This document shows positions 6,147-8,106 of a stretch of 8,106 nt of DNA, one piece after another. This stretch comes from Lachnospiraceae bacterium (GTDB lineage: Bacteria; Bacillota; Clostridia; Lachnospirales; Lachnospiraceae): assembly GCA_900765975.1 (NCBI GenBank), contig CAAFTS010000068.1, positions 1 to 8,106 of the forward strand. The letters run 5' to 3'. Within the stretch, counting starts at the first letter, position 1, and each line of letters begins with the position of its first letter. Under the pieces are notes generated by a model that made no database searches, was not told the DNA's origin, and worked only from the letters and a program-made list of their open reading frames with translations. A program made the position numbers and the translations under genes.

Positions 6147-7067
6147 CTATTTCAAGAAATTTTCAATAATTACCGCTTCTGCTTCTTCAGCCGACATGCC
6201 GAACGTACGCAGCTTTATCAATTGCTCATCGTTGATTCGACCGATTGCAGCCTCATGTACAATTTGTGCATCAACATGCTTTGCATTGATCTCAGGAATC
6301 GAACTAATCTCCGCCTGATCCATAATAATAGAATCGCACTGCACATGTGCATGACACTGATTTTCCCCTATTGCTTTCGGATGAAAAATCTGTTTTGACA
6401 TTCCTTTTGCGACAGAACGGGAAATAATCCTCGCAGAACTGTTTTCCCCTTTTAAAACAATTTCCATATTCGAAACTGCACTCTGATCTGCATGTGTCAT
6501 TAACTTTTCCGTCACATTCAGCTTAGCATTTTCTTCCAATTCAATATAACTTTCGCGCTTTGTAGAATCCACCCCTTTGATCTGTGTTGTCTCAAGCGTA
6601 AATACTGAGTTTTCCCCCACATAAATCTTAGTCACAGGATTCAGCACTTTCTTCCCGCTGCCTTCCCCTTCTGCGTAATGATTCTCCACGTATTTTACAT
6701 TCGCATTTTTTCCAACATGAAAAGAATGAATCCCATCATGCCTGGTCTCGCTGCAGCCGGAACCATGAATACCACAGCCCGCAACAATCGTAACATCCGC
6801 TCCGTCTTCGATATAAAAATCGTTATACACTTCATCGATTCCAGCTTCTGTCATTACAACCGGTATATGCACCTGCTCAGCTTTCGCTTCTCCACTGATA
6901 TGAATATCGATTCCCGGCTTATCTTCCTTTTTCACAATCTGGATATGGCGGCTGTCTCCATGACATACGGCCATTCCATTTAAACGTAGGTTATAAGCAC
7001 CTTCCTGCTTAAAACCATATGAATCAATTACATCCAATACACCTTCTGTTACCTTATTCAACTCCAC
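6147..7067 (-). CDS. sufB: SufB/SufD-family Fe-S scaffold, short form (SmsB-like)
   Basis: With SufC this forms the complex on which Fe-S clusters are built in the cytosol. The protein is 306 residues, much shorter than E. coli SufB (about 495), and lacks the N-terminal extension. The beta-helix core is clear: GCGIHGSGCSETRHDGIHSF (97-116), EGSGKKVLNP (135-144), TQIKGVDSTKRES (161-173). The C-terminal region matches SufB rather than SufD: HVQCDS gives Cys244, equivalent to the scaffold cysteine of SufB, and VHEAA gives His271 and Glu272, equivalent to the cluster-site His-Glu pair. The start is GTG at 7067, because AGGAGG (7076-7081) is 8 bases upstream; an in-frame ATG at 7154 would put 29 residues inside sufC. 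It overlaps the sufC stop by 14 bases. No second SufB/D copy is present, so a homodimer is expected, as in the two-gene SMS systems. Confidence 0.9.
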   Translation of the reverse strand: MELNKVTEGVLDVIDSYGFKQEGAYNLRLNGMAVCHGDSRHIQIVKKEDKPGIDIHISGEAKAEQVHIPVVMTEAGIDEVYNDFYIEDGADVTIVAGCGIHGSGCSETRHDGIHSFHVGKNANVKYVENHYAEGEGSGKKVLNPVTKIYVGENSVFTLETTQIKGVDSTKRESYIELEENAKLNVTEKLMTHADQSAVSNMEIVLKGENSSARIISRSVAKGMSKQIFHPKAIGENQCHAHVQCDSIIMDQAEISSIPEINAKHVDAQIVHEAAIGRINDEQLIKLRTFGMSAEEAEAVIIENFLK

Positions 7068-7803
7068 AGAGACTACCTCCTTTTTGCTGTCTGCATGCAC
7101 ATGCTTGTACTTCCTCACCAAAAAGCTGAGGCATGATTGCTTTTGCTTCACCAACGGATTCCACCTTACCGTTTGAAATCACCATAATACGATCTGCCAT
7201 CTGAATAATGCGTTCTTGATGAGAAATTAAAATCAAACTTTCTTCCTTCTCTTTATGAATCTGTTCAAATCGCTTGATCAGCATTGAAAAACTCCAAAGG
7301 TCTATTCCCGCCTCCGGCTCGTCAAAAATACAAATATCATGATGTTTCGCAAGAACTGTTGCAATTTCAATTCGTTTCATCTCTCCACCCGATAAAGTAG
7401 CATCTGCATCACGATCAATATATTCCATCGCACACAGACCTACGCTGCTCAATAAATTACAACACTCTTCTTCACTCAAAGTTCTTCCTGCTGCCAGATG
7501 AAGCAGTCTTCTAACAGTCATCCCTTTAAAACGCGGAGGCTGCTGAAATGCAAAGCCAATTCCTGCTTTGGCACGTTCGTCAATAGACAAATTGGTAATT
7601 TCTTCTCCGTTTAATAAAATCTTACCAGCCGTAGGTTGATTAATTCCCATCAAAATCTTTGCAAGTGTTGATTTCCCACCACCGTTTGGTCCAGTAATCA
7701 CGAGCATTTCACCTGGATTCACCGAAAAACTAATATCTGATAAAATCTCTGACTGCCTTCCCTCTTCTTGTACATCATATGATAAATGTTCTACTTGTAA
7801 CAT
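7054..7803 (-). CDS. sufC: SufC-like ATPase of Fe-S cluster assembly (SmsC-like)
   Basis: This soluble ABC-type ATPase drives shape changes of the SufB scaffold during cluster assembly. It has 249 residues from the chosen start, typical for SufC. All ATPase motifs are intact: Walker A GPNGGGKST (38-46), Q-loop FQQPPRFKG (86-94), signature LSGGE (137-141), Walker B ICIFDEPEAGID (157-168, with the SufC-typical Glu-Ala-Gly-Ile-Asp), and switch His195 (LISHQ). There are no membrane segments. The ATG at 7803 is chosen because GAGGG (7814-7818) is 10 bases upstream; an ATG at 7812 is only 1 base from it and would add MVN. The tail is unusual, with Cys235, Cys237 and Cys246 (CACR and SLCG), and might bind metal. 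It follows the LysR gene by 27 bases and overlaps sufB by 14. Confidence 0.94.
   Translation of the reverse strand: MLQVEHLSYDVQEEGRQSEILSDISFSVNPGEMLVITGPNGGGKSTLAKILMGINQPTAGKILLNGEEITNLSIDERAKAGIGFAFQQPPRFKGMTVRRLLHLAAGRTLSEEECCNLLSSVGLCAMEYIDRDADATLSGGEMKRIEIATVLAKHHDICIFDEPEAGIDLWSFSMLIKRFEQIHKEKEESLILISHQERIIQMADRIMVISNGKVESVGEAKAIMPQLFGEEVQACACRQQKGGSLCGVE
7076..7081 (-). promoter_or_regulatory. ribosome binding site deciding the GTG start of sufB
   Basis: AGGAGG on the minus strand lies inside the last codons of sufC, 8 bases before GTG (7065-7067). The spacing is optimal and no ATG competes in frame downstream, so it fixes the sufB start and implies translational coupling with sufC. 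Confidence 0.8.
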
Positions 7804-7830
7804 ATTTACCATTCCCTCTTCTTTCTTTTT

Positions 7831-8106
7831 TCACATTTTCGCCCAATGTTCCCGACACTGTTCAAACCATTTTTGATATCGTTCTGCAGATGGATTTTCC
7901 TTTTTCCAAACAAATGTAAAATCATGGGTCACGTGAAAATCTTTTAATCTAATCTCTTTTAATTCCCCGCTCTTCAGTTCTTCTGAAATTGCAGGCTCAT
8001 ATAAAAATGTAATACCACATCCCGCTTTTGTCAACTCTTTCAACATCTGCTGGCTGTTGATTTCAATAACTTTTAAAAAATCTTCTATAGAAGGATTCTG
8101 CACAGA
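7831..8106 (-). CDS. LysR-family transcriptional regulator, C-terminal part (cut by window edge)
   Basis: Only the last 91 codons are inside the window; the frame stays open to base 8106, so the gene starts beyond the edge and the DNA-binding domain is not visible. What can be read resembles the end of the LysR effector-binding domain: a helix with repeated Lys and Glu (EINSQQMLKELTKAGCG), then ITFLYEPAISEELKSGEL, a strand pair with HDFTFVWKKENP, and a closing helix (RYQKWFEQCREHW). A GTG at 8103 could be mistaken for a start but lacks the rest of the domain. LysR proteins usually control neighbouring genes, and this one lies 27 bases upstream of sufC on the same strand, so it may control the sufCB cluster and itself. 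The effector is unknown. Confidence 0.8.
   Translation of the reverse strand, partial: SVQNPSIEDFLKVIEINSQQMLKELTKAGCGITFLYEPAISEELKSGELKEIRLKDFHVTHDFTFVWKKENPSAERYQKWFEQCREHWAKM

Noticed and set aside
7068..7154. In-frame ATG at 7154 giving sufB a 29-residue longer N terminus inside sufC.
   Set aside because: The extra residues do not resemble the family, lie fully within the sufC frame, and the GTG at 7067 has an ideal AGGAGG at 8 bases.
7804..7812. ATG at 7812 as sufC start.
   Set aside because: The only good ribosome site is one base away from it, while the ATG at 7803 is correctly spaced and gives the usual SufC start.
1..8106. CRISPR arrays, tRNA or rRNA genes, insertion sequences.
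   Set aside because: No regularly spaced repeats, no tRNA cloverleaf or rRNA-like stretch, and no transposase motifs were seen on either strand.

Overview
The window looks like a piece of a low-GC Firmicutes chromosome, most likely Clostridia of the Lachnospiraceae type. Gene starts carry strong AAGGAG-type ribosome sites, promoters match TTGACA/TAAAAT, intergenic DNA is very A+T rich, and the gene families (ammonia-dependent AsnA, tetrameric cytidine deaminase, a short SufC-SufB pair, a DUF362 ferredoxin-like protein) fit that group. The assignment rests on protein features and gene style only. No mobile element, CRISPR array, tRNA or rRNA was seen.

Left part (1-1572, all minus strand): a 60-residue two-helix membrane protein and a 251-residue multi-helix membrane protein of the DUF4203/TMEM198 kind. 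A large stem-loop with a T tract separates them and ends directly at the small gene's start codon, enclosing its ribosome site. The larger gene has a clear promoter whose -35 box lies in an arm of a long inverted repeat. Further upstream, about 310 bases without a recognisable gene (1171-1483) lie downstream of a second strong-looking minus-strand promoter that contains a half CIRCE site.

Middle (1573-4098): a pyrimidine-nucleoside salvage operon, uridine phosphorylase then cytidine deaminase, joined by an ATGA overlap on the minus strand. Together they would turn cytidine into uridine and uridine into uracil plus ribose 1-phosphate. The regulatory region shared with the divergent asnA gene holds tandem 16-base repeats and a palindrome. 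asnA (plus strand) makes asparagine from aspartate and ammonia and ends at a 14-bp perfect stem that can terminate transcription from both sides.

Right part (4104-8106, all minus strand): a tightly spaced cluster read in the order LysR regulator (cut by the window edge), sufC, sufB, EamA/DMT permease, DUF362 double-[4Fe-4S] protein. sufC and sufB overlap by 14 bases. No cysteine desulfurase, SufU or second SufB/D paralogue is present, so this resembles the minimal two-gene SUF-like machinery (SMS, SmsC-SmsB) rather than a complete SUF operon. Its linkage to a regulator, a permease and a cluster-carrying protein of unknown function is the most interesting feature of the window.
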